Below, piece after piece: positions 35,501 through 46,449 of a stretch of DNA of 64,000 nt. A program made the position numbers and the translations under genes. Origin of the DNA: Macrotis lagotis (taxonomy: Eukaryota > Chordata > Mammalia > Peramelemorphia > Peramelidae); NCBI RefSeq assembly GCF_037893015.1, contig NC_133658.1, positions 888,022,080-888,086,079 of the forward strand, written 5' to 3'. The notes beneath the pieces were generated by a model. The model saw only the letters and a list, made by a program, of their open reading frames with translations. It did no database searches and had not been told where the DNA came from. Numbering within the stretch: position 1 is the stretch's first letter; each line of letters starts with the position of its first letter.

Positions 35501-38500
35501 TGTTCTTATCTAATCATATTACTGTAGAAATGAGTGGGACTGTAAAAAAAGTGGTTTATGTAGATACTGCTTTAGAAGATTTAGCAAATTGTAGGTATTT
35601 TCACAGCCTTCCAGTGCTTTAATTCTGAGCACCTTCAGAATGCCATTTTGGTTTTCCTTCCAGTTAAGAAAGGTCTGTGCTTCCTGCTGTAGTCAGGTTA
35701 GCAAGGACTGGTGTTCACTTACTGTAAATTATTTGTGTTTCTCAGACTAAAAAAACTAAACATTTACCAGAACAATGGTTAGTGTTTGCAATTAATGTTT
35801 GCCCTAGTTTGCAGTTAATTACAGCACGGCATTGGGAAATTGTAGGAGTAGCTGATTAGGTAGATTGAAAAAAAATAAAATTGCATTTCAGGGAGGAACT
35901 AACACAAGGGCTTTATTTTCTAGATCCCTTTCAGTTCTGTTGCTCTCCGGGTTATTCACACTGATGTTGCTCCTACTCATACCATGTATACAGTCAATGC
36001 CAGCTGGATTGGTCTTTGTAGGATACTAGATGATGTCAAACAGAAAACTGATGGACCAGTTTTTCTTACAGATAATCCAGTCTGTGATTGTGTGGGATTT
36101 GGTAAGTTCAAGGTGGTATCTTTCTGTCTCTTATTAATGAAATGGCCTTGGTTTTGACATAATAAACATGACCTTTTTTGTGTGTGAAATGACAAAAGCC
36201 AGCTAATTTCTTTTTTTAAATTTTTTTTATTAAAGATATTATTTGAGTTTTACAATTTTCCCCCTAATCTTACCCCCCCCCCCAACGGAGAGCAATGTGT
36301 CAGTCTTTACTTTGTTTCCATGTTGTACATTGATCCAAATTGGGTGTGATGAGAGAGAAACCATATCCTTAAGGAAGAGACAAGAAGTCTAAGAGGTAAC
36401 AATCTCAGACAATAAGATATCTTCTTTTTTTCAAATTTAAAGGGAATAGTCCTTGAACTTTGTTCAAACTCCACAGCTCTTTATCTGGATATAGATGGCA
36501 CTCTGCTTTGCAGACAGCCCAAAATTGTTCCCAATTGTTGCACTGATGGAATGAGCAAGTCCTTCAGGGTTGAACATCACCCCCATGTTGCTGTTAAGGG
36601 TATACAGTGTTTTTCTGGTTCTGCTCATCTCACTCAGCATCACTTCATGCAAATCCTTCCAGGCTTCCCTGAAGTCCCGTCCCTCCTGGTTTCTAATAGA
36701 ACAGTAGTGTTCCATGACATACATGTTACCACAGTTTGCTAAGCCATTCCCCAATTGAAGGACATTTACTTGATTTCCAATTCTTTGCCACCACAAACAG
36801 GGCTGCTGTAAATGTTTTTGTACAAGTGATGTTTTTACCCTTTTTCCTCATCTCTTCAGGGTATAGACCCAGTAGTGGTATTGCTGGGTCAAAGGGTATG
36901 CACATTTTTGTTGCCCTTTGGGCACAGTTCCAAATAGCTCTCCAGAAAGGTTGGATGAGTTCACAGCTCCACCAACAGTGTAATAGTGTCCCAGATTTTC
37001 CACATCCCTTCCAACAATGATCATTATCCTTCCTGGTCATACTGGCCAATCTCTGAGAGGTGTGAGGTGGTACCTCAGCGAAGCTTTAATCTGCATTTCT
37101 CTAATAATTAATGATTTAGAGCATTTTTTCATATGGCTATGGATTGCTTTGATCTCCTCATCTGTAAATTGCCTTTGCATATCCTTTGACCATTTGTCAA
37201 TTGGGGAATGGCTTTTTGTTTTAAAAATATGACTCGGTTCTCTATATATTTTAGAAGTGAGTCCTTTGTCAGAATCATTAGTTGTAAAGATTGTTTCCCA
37301 GCTTACTACATTTCTTTTGATTTTGGTTACAGTGGTTTTATCTTTGCAAAAGCTTTTTAATTTAATGTAATTGAAATCATCTAGCTAGTTTTTGGTGATG
37401 TAAAAGCCAGCTAATTTCAACTGTACAAGCAGCTCCTAAATCATGTATAAGGGGAACTCATATGTCTATTTGGGTCGCCAGATGATTCCCACTCAAAACC
37501 TAGAAAGTAAAGGACATCATGAAATATATCTGCTTTTTTTTAATAGTACTTGTTCATTTTGCTTCGCTAATAGAGAAGAAAAACACGGATCTTTTTCCTG
37601 ATTGTATTACTAGGTGTATTGGAGTTAAGTAATTGGGAATTGGTCATTTTAAAATAAGCAGAGTTTTCAATATAAAATTCAGAATCACCAAATTAGAAAC
37701 TTGGAGGACTTCACAGGTCACCTAGGCCAACTTACATGTGGGAGAACTCCCTTGTAACGCTGATTTTTTTACTTGAAGACCTTTGAGGTAGGCTGCCCCT
37801 CTTTTTTGTGTGTGAGATATTCCCTGACACCAGACTTGAGTTTGTCTCTGCAGTCTCTGCCTCTTGTTCCTAGTTGTGCTCTTTGGGACCAAAGATAATA
37901 AATCTAATCCTTCCTCCCCATGAAAGCCCTTTAGAAGCTTGAAGACTTTTTGCTATTTCTCTTGAGTTTTCTTTGGGATAAACTTGCCCAGTTTATTTCA
38001 GCAGATCCTCATGATGTGGACTCAAGGTCCCTCGTCATCCTGTTAGATTCTCTTCAGCTTGTCAGTGTCCTTAAACTGTACTCCACATGAGACAGAGAAG
38101 AGTGGAGGATTTTGCTGAAAGCAGCACTCCTCCTAATCATTCTAAGAGCCTCTTAGCTTCTTTGGCTACCATATTGATCACACTGCTGAATCAATTGGAG
38201 CTTGCAGTCCACTAAAACCTCCAGATCCTTTTCAAAACCACTTCTGTCCATGTCTCTGCCATGTCATATTTGTAGAATTGATATTTTTGGTACCCAAGTC
38301 CAAGACTCTATGTCTATTGAATTTCATCTTACATGCCCCCAGTATTCTAGACTGACTAGACCTCTTTGGATCCTGGGTGCAATCCACTGTAGTAAATAAC
38401 TCAGCTATGTCATCTCTGCCATTATTCAGGTAATTGATAAATGTGAAACAGCATAGATTCACGCATATGTCCCTGGGGTTCTCCTGAAGACATCCTGATC

Positions 38501-40903
38501 CAATGGTAATCATTCATTCCCAGCTTTCTGCTGAATCTGGTCAGCCACAGTTCTGAATTCTCTGAATCCTTCTACTCCTTCTATCCTCCTGATTGATCCA
38601 TGCCTATCTTTCCAGCTGACACACAAGAAGAGTATGATTTACCTTGTCAAAATCTTTGCTAAAATCTAGCTGAGCTAAATCTATAGCGTTTTCCTTTGGC
38701 CCCTTGAGTAATCGTGAGAAGGCTATGTTTGGCACAACTCATCCTTGAGGATGTTGTCTGACTTTGTACCCACCCTATCCCTTTCATGAAATACTCTACA
38801 ATGTTGTCTGTCACTGGGGTCAGGTTCATTGCCCTCTCATTGGCAGACTGTTCTCTTTCCTTTTTGAAAACAGGTGCAATCTTTTGCTCATCTTTAGCCT
38901 TGTGGTCCCTCTCCTCTTGGAAAAGTTCCTGCCAGAGCTTCAGTCGCCACTTGGATCAGTTCTTTTTGCCTGAGGCAAGAGTAGCCAGTGGCCTTTCTTA
39001 CTGTCTCCTTCCTTGTCTTACAGTTAATGCAAGGAGTTTGCATTAACTCCCCTAGCCAGACTTGTTCTGTCACTGCCAGTGTAAAACCTTCTCTTTGTTG
39101 TCAGTGATCATTGCTTCCACTCTGTACAAAGCCCCTACCCTGTTTGAATCCTCTGTACCTTCAGTAATAATAGGATCATACATATGTGTGTGTGTAGTTC
39201 TTCTGTGACCTCACCATCCTAGGTGCCTTCTAGGCAGTCTGCAGCCTCCTTAAACCAAAGCACCCAGGACTGAACTTAGTGAGGAGACTAAGATCTAAAA
39301 CAGTTCTCATGGCCATCAGGCATCAAAGATAAGGACTGTTGTGTCCTCTGCTTTAGGTGGGATTTTCTTAGTTACTCATGTTTTTGTTTGTCAAGTGTTC
39401 CTTTTATGGGTGAACCAGGGGGCAGCTAGGTGGCTCAGTGGATAGAGCACCAGCCCTGGAGTCAGGAGTACCTGAGTTCAAATCCAATACTTAATAATTA
39501 CCTAGCTGTGTGGCCTTGGGGCAAGCCACTTAACTCCATTTGCCTTGCAAAATACTAAAAAAAAAGTTAAACAAGAGTGAACCAGCTAGCACCATTTTGC
39601 TTTCACATGACTGAATAAGGGATGGATAGAAATTGTGTTGAAAATGCTATCTATGGTTCATCAATTAAAGGTTTCTAATTTCTATTTAAATTGAGTTTTT
39701 AAAAGTCCATTATCATTGTTTAAATGAGTATGCTGTCTTTTTGTTTTTGTTTTTGCAAGGCAATGTGGTTAAATGACTTGGCCAAGATCATACAGCTAGA
39801 TAATTATTAAGTGTTTGAGGTCAGACTTGAACTTAGGTCCTCCTGACTCCAGGACCAGTGCTCTATTCCCTGTGTCACCTAAATGCCCCACTGTCTTTTT
39901 TTAAGCAGTTTTAAGCTATTTTGAGACCATATTGTGAATGAAATTATCTTTTTTTTATGTATTAAAGGAATTATCCGAGGGATCAGCATGGTGAAAAAAG
40001 TGTACTACGTTTTGACTCCTCTGTCCCATGAAAAGTTAAGACACGTGAATTGTCTGATGATTGGAAATATTACTATTCCTCATTGCATCTTCAAGAGTCA
40101 GGTACAGTTAATAATGAGTTTGCTAATCTACAGCATAACTCACCTACTACTCCATTTTTCCCAGAGTTAGACCAGGTTAAAGTGGGAGTGAAGAGATGCG
40201 GGGGTGGGGGGAGGTGTGGGTTCCATTCACACAATTAAAACTAATATTCTTTTTAATTTGGAATATTGATCTCTAAACTTGTTATAGCTTGCAATTAATT
40301 TTGAGAGAATAAAAAACAGGCAGGTAGATGAGAGTAGGCTTCTCTAAGTAAAGGGACTAAGCAGAGAAATAGTATGAGGTGAGACAAGAAGCCTCTGTTC
40401 TGACAACAGTGGCAGAGAATTGGAGGATTAGAAGAGGAGTAGCATCCTAAGGTGACAAACGTCCCTCCTGCAGAGTGTCAGTGACCCTGGTGTTCTCAGG
40501 ATCTGCTAATTATTGGGTTTGATGGGAATGCCATCTTCTCCAAAAAGAGAGTGAAATGGCTGGTCTATGTCATAGAGGGAGGGACCTCTGCTGGGAAAGG
40601 TCACTGTCACTGCTGCAGAAAGGTTGCCAACTTGGTGTCCCTAGAGAGATTGGGGGGATGACTGCAGGAGACCCCACCATCTCTCCTCAGTGCTGCCCTG
40701 CAGGGAGGTGGCTGTACACTCACTTGCTTTCAGACAGCCTGCATTCCTGTGCATGTGTTTTCATTTTGCCTCTCTATATTTTTGTGTTTCAGCCTAAGAT
40801 TGAGGGAGAGATTCCTTATGTTACTTCTGAGTACAATTTTACTATTTGGGGATCAGGAAAACTCAGAGTCAGGAAACTCCTGCAAAGAAGAGAATACCTT
40901 TAA
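21254..40903 (+). CDS. NOL9: NOL9, nucleolar polynucleotide 5'-hydroxyl kinase (Grc3 homologue)
   Basis: ATP-dependent RNA 5'-kinase of the nucleolus; with LAS1L it processes ITS2 in large-subunit rRNA maturation. Twelve exons: 21254-21806, 22364-22583, 24048-24175, 27420-27561, 27690-27786, 28995-29092, 31215-31376, 31481-31760, 34798-34909, 35924-36101, 39968-40101 and 40793-40903 (TAA). All junctions are GT-AG and phases agree from the end of exon 1 onward. An Arg-rich N-terminus matches human NOL9 in style and gives nucleolar targeting. The Walker A motif GPKCIGKS (about 360-367) and the kinase motif DCDLGQTEFTPPG follow, then CLP1-type and C-terminal domains (CDCVGFG, NCLMIGNITIPHC). Exon 1 has an apparent extra base near 21531-21534; without it the protein would be about 737 residues, against 702 in human. 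Exon 4's acceptor could also be six bases downstream. Confidence 0.96.
21807..22363 (+). other. NOL9: NOL9 intron 1
   Basis: Short intron whose first 200 bases are still CpG island. The acceptor tract TTCTTTTCTTTTTTTCATGG leads to TAG at 22361-22363. Confidence 0.85.
22599..22747. repeat. 64-bp tandem duplication ending in (GATA)7
   Basis: GGAGAATTATCT begins copies at 22599 and 22663; both continue through CTTAAA and ATAAACTGAACAT. The second runs into GATA repeats at 22720-22747. Confidence 0.85.
22833..22849 (+). repeat. Run of 17 G
   Basis: An uninterrupted G run, with further G clusters on both sides, able in principle to form a quadruplex in DNA or in the NOL9 pre-mRNA. Confidence 0.8.
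23335..23575 (+). repeat. MIR-type SINE remnant
   Basis: GCCTGGAGTCAGGAAGACCT, ACCCTGGGCAGTCACTTCAC, TTTTCTCATCTTGTA and GATGCCTACTAAGTGCTTG in order on the plus strand. Confidence 0.65.
24877..25070 (-). repeat. L1 3' UTR remnant
   Basis: Minus-strand order of GGCAAGGTTTTAAGTTTCAC, TTTTTCTCCTTCCCTTC and GAAAGCAATCTAATATAGG typical of marsupial L1 3' ends. Confidence 0.6.
25463..25672 (-). repeat. MIR-type SINE
   Basis: AAGTGCTTTACAGATATGAT, TTCTCACAACCTCTCTGGGA, TTGAGGAAAGTGAGACAGAC and GGATTTGAACTCTTGACACC in minus-strand MIR order. Confidence 0.75.
25790..25980 (+). repeat. L2-type LINE 3' remnant (tentative)
   Basis: GGGAATTTTGTGAATCAGAG, CTTCCATTGTATCCTCAGC and TCAGCACAGTGGCA mirror the L2 3' end. 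Old. Confidence 0.45.
27690..29092 (+). CDS. NOL9: NOL9 exons 5 and 6: ATP-binding kinase core
   Basis: Part of the NOL9 CDS (exons 27690-27786 and 28995-29092). Exon 5 encodes DGCPIIMACGPKCIGKSTFN with the Walker A lysine at 27739-27741. Exon 6 encodes VDFLDCDLGQTEFTPPGCVS. The human counterparts are GSQDVGKST and ECDLGQTEFTPPG, so the catalytic core is conserved. Confidence 0.95.
27787..28994 (+). other. NOL9: NOL9 intron 5
   Basis: Contains a minus-strand MAR1-type SINE remnant at about 28400-28597 (TTTTCTTAGCAAAGGTACTA to CACTGTGTCACCTAG). Otherwise unique sequence. Confidence 0.7.
29093..31214 (+). other. NOL9: NOL9 intron 6
   Basis: 2.1 kb. An L2-like stretch lies at about 29140-29400 and a MIR-like stretch at about 30195-30350. 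No coding exon seen. Confidence 0.7.
31910..32420 (-). repeat. Old L1 3' region
   Basis: AACAGTTGAGCAAAACTAAC, ATATGCAGTGTTCTATAC, TTTCTTACAGCTCAGTAATA and CTTTGCTACCACAAAAAGTG appear in the order of a minus-strand L1 3' end. Confidence 0.7.
32447..32526. repeat. TA dinucleotide repeat (about 80 bp)
   Basis: Nearly pure AT/TA repeat with a few C or G interruptions in its first third. Prone to length change. Confidence 0.9.
32737..32887 (-). repeat. WSINE-type SINE
   Basis: T run, TTTGCAAGGCAGATGGGG to CTATGCCACCTAGTTGCCCC. The word AATAAGTATT stands on both sides as target duplication. Confidence 0.85.
33127..33272 (-). repeat. SINE, diverged
   Basis: GGGGCAATGGGGCTAAGTGA, CACACAGCTGGTAAGTATC and ACCAAGCCACCTAGC in minus-strand marsupial SINE order. 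Confidence 0.7.
33408..34470 (-). repeat. Old L1, about 1 kb of the 3' part
   Basis: Minus-strand L1: GTATTGATCTGGTTTTGCTC, CAATTCATGCAAGTTTTTCC, TAATATTCCATTGTATTCAT, TAGCCATTTCCCAGTGGATG and GGGCATGAGGTGAAAGC. It is a more diverged family than the copy at 36.2 kb. Confidence 0.75.
34910..35923 (+). other. NOL9: NOL9 intron 9
   Basis: 1.0 kb of AT-rich sequence. No repeat or gene recognised. Confidence 0.7.
36211..37401 (-). repeat. 5'-truncated L1 insertion with perfect 17-bp target duplication
   Basis: The minus strand encodes the end of L1 ORF2 (LLHCWWSCELIQPFWRAIW, IPFDPAIPLLGLYPEE, KCPSIGEWLSKLW) followed by the 3' UTR. AAAAGCCAGCTAATTTC flanks it exactly at 36194-36210 and 37402-37418. 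About 1.19 kb of the element was inserted. Confidence 0.92.
37690..39200 (-). repeat. CR1/L3-type LINE remnant (tentative)
   Basis: GAGGACTTCACAGGTCACCT and GCCTCTTGTTCCTAGTTGTG, then TCAGCTTGTCAGTGTCC and TTGCAGTCCACTAAAACCTC, read as the reverse complement of a CR1-like 3' end and ORF2. Diverged; no long frame. Confidence 0.5.
39419..39576 (+). repeat. WSINE-type SINE
   Basis: From GGGGCAGCTAGGTGGCTCAG to TTTGCCTTGCAAAATAC with an A run. GTGAACCAG flanks it at 39410-39418 and 39577-39585. Confidence 0.9.
39742..39890 (-). repeat. WSINE-type SINE near NOL9 exon 11
   Basis: TTTTTGCAAGGCAATGTGG through CTGTGTCACCTAAATGCCCC, minus strand. It ends about 80 bases before the exon at 39968. Confidence 0.85.
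40102..40792 (+). other. NOL9: NOL9 intron 11
   Basis: 0.7 kb of unique sequence ending in the acceptor tract TATATTTTTGTGTTTCAG. Confidence 0.8.
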
Positions 40904-41095
40904 TCGCCAATGAACTTTTCACTGAAGAATTAGCACGGAGCTTGGTTTAATGAGGGAGGGGATCGCAAAGACTGGATGCAGTTTCTCTCACTGTGCCAGC
41001 AGTGGAATGATGTGAACAATTCTCCAGCCAAAATATTGTCAGTAGTTTACAGTCATTTTTGTATTAAAATATTTTCTGAAAATTCTCAAAATTAC
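40904..41095 (+). other. NOL9: NOL9 3' UTR
   Basis: Short untranslated region ending near 41080-41095, set by the ATTAAA signal at 41063-41068. Confidence 0.6.
41063..41068 (+). terminator. NOL9: NOL9 poly(A) signal
   Basis: ATTAAA in an AT-rich stretch (TTTTTGTATTAAAATATTTT) 160 bases after the stop, the best signal downstream of NOL9. Confidence 0.65.
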
Positions 41096-41714
41096 ATGTG
41101 ATCTGAAATGCAAAGAGCATCCCCAGACACATTCAGGGAGTTGGAAGTCTTGGGTTGAGTCTGAGCTCTGCCCCAGAGACTGCATAACCCTGGACTTAAA
41201 CTCCTCCTCTGGAGGTCAGGCCTACACCAGATTGATGTTCTGATTTGTTCTTCATCCTTTCAGTGATGACATTGTAACTCAATACGGTTTTTATTTCTGT
41301 GGCACTTTAAAGTTTGCAAATTATTTTCCTGACTACAATCCTATGAGGGAAATTGTGTCTGGAATTATCTCCATTTTATAGTTGAGGAAATAGTCTTAAA
41401 GAAGGTCAAAGTAATTTGCAGAAAGTTTCAGAGCTGACTGGTCAGCATCTGAAAAACCAGGTCTTATTCCTTACTCCTTGACCAATATTCTTACCTCATC
41501 CTGCCTCCCCGTACACTTCCTTATTCAATGAACTCCTTAATTGAGTTAGTACATGGAATAAGGACCAAAAAAGTAGGAGATTTGGCCAGTAAAGAAGAAA
41601 AGAGGAGTATGCGTTGAATCCAACATCAGGAAATCCTGGGGTTCCTATGGAATGAAGGTAGATTTCTACCATCTTGAATGTGATGATTCATATGGATTAG
41701 CTAACATACGGGGT

Positions 41715-41812
41715 CTAGGGGTGGCAAATGCGGCCTCGGACACTTAATAATTACCTGTGTGGCCTTGGGCAAGTCACTTAACCCCATTTCCCTTGCAAAT
41801 ACCTTTAAAAAA
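41715..41812 (+). repeat. WSINE-type SINE, 3' part
   Basis: CCTCGGACACTTAATAATTA, TGTGGCCTTGGGCAAGTCAC and an A-rich end. The head is degraded or lost. Confidence 0.75.
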
Positions 41813-42958
41813 ATGGGGTAACATACTGGGTGTAGCTGCTCATATTCTGTCTGGATTGATGGCACTGATATACTTTCTTAATTATCCTTGACCATATTGT
41901 ATGTAATTCCTGTTGTCTTCTATTTAAGTAGTTGAAAGCAAATAGTCAACCATTATTAAAGATTTCAAGAATCCTCAGTGATAGCACAACCCACTTCCAT
42001 TATAGTGAATTACTGTAGTCCCAACACCTTGTCACTTTGTAAGATAGATTCTCCAAATTTAGCTAGTAAGTGTATGGCAGCTAGACAGAATGTATTTTTG
42101 GCTCATTTTATTGGACCTGTCTGATATTAGGATCCACTGTCATAGTCTTGGAACCCAGAGGGATCCCTTGCTGCAATGAAACTTCATGCAGAATTAGGAT
42201 TTCTGTGGAAGTTTGCTCTCTCGATGAGGGTTTTTTTAAAAACTGACTGGGCTAGTAAAACCCTTGAGTAAATGTAATTAATGTTTTTTTCTTGTTTTAG
42301 GAGAAATGGAATAAATTGCTTCCCAAAACCTTTTTTTAAATCCTGTAATTTGATACTTGCCAAATCAAGGCCAAATTCTGAAATCTGGAAATGCTGATTT
42401 TGTAGGTGATAGAATTGTTTACTTTAAAAATTCTAGAGTTAACTATAAAATTAACTGAAAATTGAAGGATATGAGACAAATCTACATGAATCATCAGCCT
42501 CTCCATATGTATTTCTGTATATTACCAACAAAATCCAACAAGAGTCCATTGGAAATAACTTGAAGCTATAAAATGATTGATAGTTTAATCTAACAAATAG
42601 CTAGGAAATTATTTGGACTCCAACTGTTAAATATATTTTGCAGAAATAAAGACAAACCTAAATAATTATGAGAAATATTTATTGCTCATAGATAGGTCAA
42701 GTCAGTATAAAAATAAGAATGCTACTACCTAAATAAATTTCTTTAATGCTGCACCAATTAAGCTACCAGAGAAATATTTTATAGAACTAGAGGGAAAAAA
42801 AACAGCAAACTTCTTTTGGAGATACAAAAGGTCAAGGATATCAAAGGGCAATGAAACTGAAAAAGAAGAATTCCTTTCAGTGCCAGATCTTAGACTGTAT
42901 GTATGGCAAAGCAGTCATCATGAAAATAATTTGGTCCTGGTTGAAAAATAGGTTGGTA

Positions 42959-43106
42959 GGGGCGGCTAGGCACAGTGGATAAAGCACCGGCCCTGGAGTC
43001 AGGAGTACCTGGGTTCAAATCCGGTGTCAGACACTTAATAATGACCTAGCTGTGTGGCCTTGGGCCAGCCACTTAACCCCGTTTGCCTTGCAAAAACAAA
43101 AAAAAA
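42959..43106 (+). repeat. WSINE-type SINE with perfect 16-bp target duplication
   Basis: GAAAAATAGGTTGGTA occurs at 42943-42958 and 43107-43122, exactly bounding a full-length element (head GGCGGCTAGG, B-box GGTTCAAATCC, tail TTTGCCTTGCAAAAAC). Inserted into the older L1. Confidence 0.95.
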
Positions 43107-43484
43107 GAAAAATAGGTTGGTACTGTATACAAATGCAAACAGTGGGAGCATAATATGGAGTAATCAAAGACTGGTTCCCAGAGTGTGAAGGTTGGACAGC
43201 ATCATGGCACAATAATATTGTGGCCTGGAATTAAAGATCACAATAAATTAGAGGAGGAAGAATTTAAGTTGAATGTGTGGATAGAGAAAGAATTACAAGC
43301 AAGAGGATCCCAAGATAAAATGGACAATTTTGTTTAAATAAAATTTTAATCTTTGTACATACAAAAAGTGTTAAAATTAGGTAAATGGGAGAAAAAATTC
43401 TTAAGCAGGTTTTTATGGCAAAATGTTTTGTATTCAATATATATGGAACTGATACAAATTTATGAAGCAATTAAGCTAAAGGAT

Positions 43485-43706
43485 GCTACTGTACACAAAG
43501 CATTGGACCTGGAGTCAGAAAGACCTGAGTTCAAAACCAGCCTCTGACACACTAGCTTTGTGACCCTGGGCAAGTTACTGCACCTCTTCCTCAGTTTCCT
43601 CATCTGTAAAATGGGGAAAATAATAATTAGTAACACCTACATTGCAGGGTTGTGAGGAACAAAAAATGTAAAATGCTTTGTGAACCTTAGTGTTATGTGG
43701 TGGTTA
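43485..43706 (+). repeat. MIR/MAR-type SINE inside L1
   Basis: GCATTGGACCTGGAGTCAG, GTGACCCTGGGCAAGTTAC and CAGTTTCCTCATCTGTAAAA, then AGGGTTGTGAGGAACAA, in plus-strand order. Confidence 0.75.
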
Positions 43707-46449
43707 CTTTAAGACTAAGGAAGATCCATTCCTCAATAGATAAGTGATCAAATATGTGTGTGACCAAATAAACCTTAAATTACTACAAGAGAAATGGAAA
43801 GCAGAGCAACTGAGGTCCCACCTCACACCCTTGAAACTGGTAAAGATGATGAGCAAAATAACAAATGTTGAAAGGACTGTCAGAAAGCTGGCACATTGGT
43901 GCAGTGCTGAGAGCTAAGAACTGATCGGCCGTCTTGCATTATGTCCTTTGACCCAGTTACCCCTAGTAGGCCTATACCTTAAAGAGACCAAAGACAGGAG
44001 AAGGGCCTATCTGTACAAAAGTGGAAGAGTTCTTTGTTAGCTCAAAATACCAATCTTTGGAGATATTCTATTGGGGAATGGCTATAAATTATGTTAATAT
44101 CATGGAATTACTGTGCCATTAGAAAGGGACCAAATGAACAGCTTCAGAGGAAACTGGGAAGACCTATGGACTGATGAAGAGTGAAGTGAACAAAAGTAAA
44201 ACTATATGGCAGCATTATTGGGAAAAACTACTTTGAAAGACTAAAGAACTGATCAATTCATTGAAAAGAGTCCAGAAGATTGAAGATAAGATGTGGTCTC
44301 TATTGTGAGAAAGATGATGAACTTTAAATGCATCAGGCATAGCCAATGTCGGCATTTGTCTTGCTGGGCTAGGTATATTTATGATGAGGTATTTTTATTT
44401 AATTTTTTATTCTGTGGAAGGGGAAGGGGGAAGAATAGATTATAAATGCATGTAATTTATTTTTTTACAAAATAAAAAATTCACAGGTCCTGGAGGTTCA
44501 TTGGATAAAATTCTGGTCAACCAAAAGGGATAAGGTAACACTAAGATATAAAGGTTATTGGAATAAAGATACTACAAATACTTGACATTGGATGAATTTT
44601 AACCCAATCTCTGCTCTTTATTGTCCATCTTGGAAAAAAAATTTTTTTCTTGAATTTGACATAATTACTATTAGTCAACAAACATGGCTCTGGTTGGTCC
44701 TTACTGGATAAACCATTAAATAGTGACCTACCTAACTTCTCTCGTCTGTAGTAGATAAGGTGTTGTCTATAATGTGATATTTTTTAGAACATATCGAGAG
44801 CGCTGTGTTTATGCTTTTGAAACCACCTAAAATGGGCATTAACTTGACCACTGATGACGAATCATCCACAATAAGGCATCAGGAGCTTTGAATGTGGGTT
44901 CCAGAAACACTGGCCTATTCCAGGGGAGATGTTGATAGAAGAGATAATAAGGTGTCTAAAGAATAACAAAGATTAGCTTCTGTTTGATACAAGTGACTGG
45001 ATAAATCTCTTAAAACTGGAGAGTTCCTTATACTGACCAAATTGTAGATCTGGATCAAAAGTGAAAAAGCTGGGATCTTGAGTCAGATGACCTGGAATTG
45101 GGTGCCACAACTTGTGGGACCTTTGGTGAATCACTTCCCCTTTCTGAGTCTCAATTTGCATGTCTAAAATGAGGGAGATGCACCAGGTAACCTCCTTGAC
45201 ATGAAGGTTGTCCCTTGACATGTTAGTTATTAGTTCATTGGATGTCATTGCTTAAACCAGTTTGGAAATTCCTCCTCAAATTGCCTTCTAGACTTGAAGC
45301 AGACCCTCTCAACCTCAGAAGGATGACATTTTGTCCTTTGAGAGTCTATTTGATTTTTCACAAACAGCTTGAAATTTGAATTCAAATCTGCTATGAAATG
45401 ATTTTTTTTCCTTGGTCATTTGTATGCTTATACACTTGCTTGGAAGACAATATGAAAAGAATTTCCAGATATGATTGGAGTCATGTAATTTAAGTACATA
45501 GCCTCCCAGGGAAGGCCCTCATTTGGATGTATAGTTCCAAAATGTTTGAGGGGAAAAAAAGTCATTAATGTTTATGGACACACTTAAGAATTGAAATGAT
45601 TTTGTAAGTGAAAGGATTCCATTACTTCCCAAACAAAAGTCCCAATTCTCAGATTTTTAGTCCAACTGTTATTTTTTTTTGAGTTTCTAGAATCAACATC
45701 GCCTTATTGAGAAATTTTATAAAATGATCAGGTAGTCCATTTTTTAAAAGCATTTTTGCAAAGCTCTCCCTGTCTGTATCCTAGCAATCGCCATCCAATG
45801 GTCCTGATCAGCTGGGGCCCTGAAAAATGAGGGTAATTGTTATCTGGATACACACTTTCACTTATTAATTTTAACCCTGCTGTAGCCTAATTTTTGATGT
45901 TCAAGTTCTCTTGGAGGAAGCCACATGTGAAAATGCACAAAATTGCATTTGGCCACCAGAGGGGGCTGAACCTTGGTTCACCAAGCATTGTTACTTAGTC
46001 TCATGGCTCCTTCATTAGCAGAGTTGATTGGAATTTCCCAAGATGGTTCTAGAACTTGTTTATTGGCACTTATGCTTTCAAGTCCTAGGATGATTGTGAT
46101 CCTCTCCTGGAAAATCATCGTGGTCTTTTGAACCTATTCATGTGTCAAGAGAAAAAAGGCAGTATTGATGTGCTAGATATCTATCATGGATTATCAGTAT
46201 CTGAAACAAATTCAATGTATTTGAACTAAGGATGTACATATTCAGTATTAATGTTCCTATGCTAATAAAAGGGAAGGAAAAGATCTTACTATTGGATATT
46301 TCAAACTGGATATTAAACTGACCTTGTCCAAAATAGAACTCATCTTTTCCCCCTAAATTGTCCCTCTTCATAATTGCCATTATTACTATCAAAGGTACCA
46401 CTATCTGCTCAATATCATAGGCTTAATACCTTGATTCCACTTTCAAAAC

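Larger units (their letters stand above)
36102..39967 (+). other. NOL9: NOL9 intron 10
   Basis: 3.9 kb, the longest NOL9 intron. It is made of a clean L1 insertion (36211-37401), a CR1/L3-type remnant (about 37690-39200) and two WSINE-type copies (39419-39576, 39742-39890). Confidence 0.8.
42620..44475 (+). repeat. Degraded L1, ORF2 3' half and 3' UTR
   Basis: Plus-strand L1 text: TAGAACTAGAGGG, ACAAAAGGTCAAGGATATCA, GTGCCAGATCTTAGACTGTA, TTGGGGAATGGCTATAAATT and GATGAAGAGTGAAGTGAACA. It ends in ACAAAATAAAAAATTC. It is interrupted by the SINEs at 42959-43106 and 43485-43706. Confidence 0.75.

Noticed and set aside
36464-37049. Two minus-strand frames with protein similarity inside NOL9 intron 10
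   Set aside because: They are the end of L1 ORF2 in a transposed, truncated copy and not a host gene.
42959-43060. tRNA-like A and B boxes (AGTGGATAAAGC, GGTTCAAATCC)
   Set aside because: They belong to the SINE head. No cloverleaf or anticodon stem of a real tRNA gene can be drawn, and the element has a tail and target duplication.
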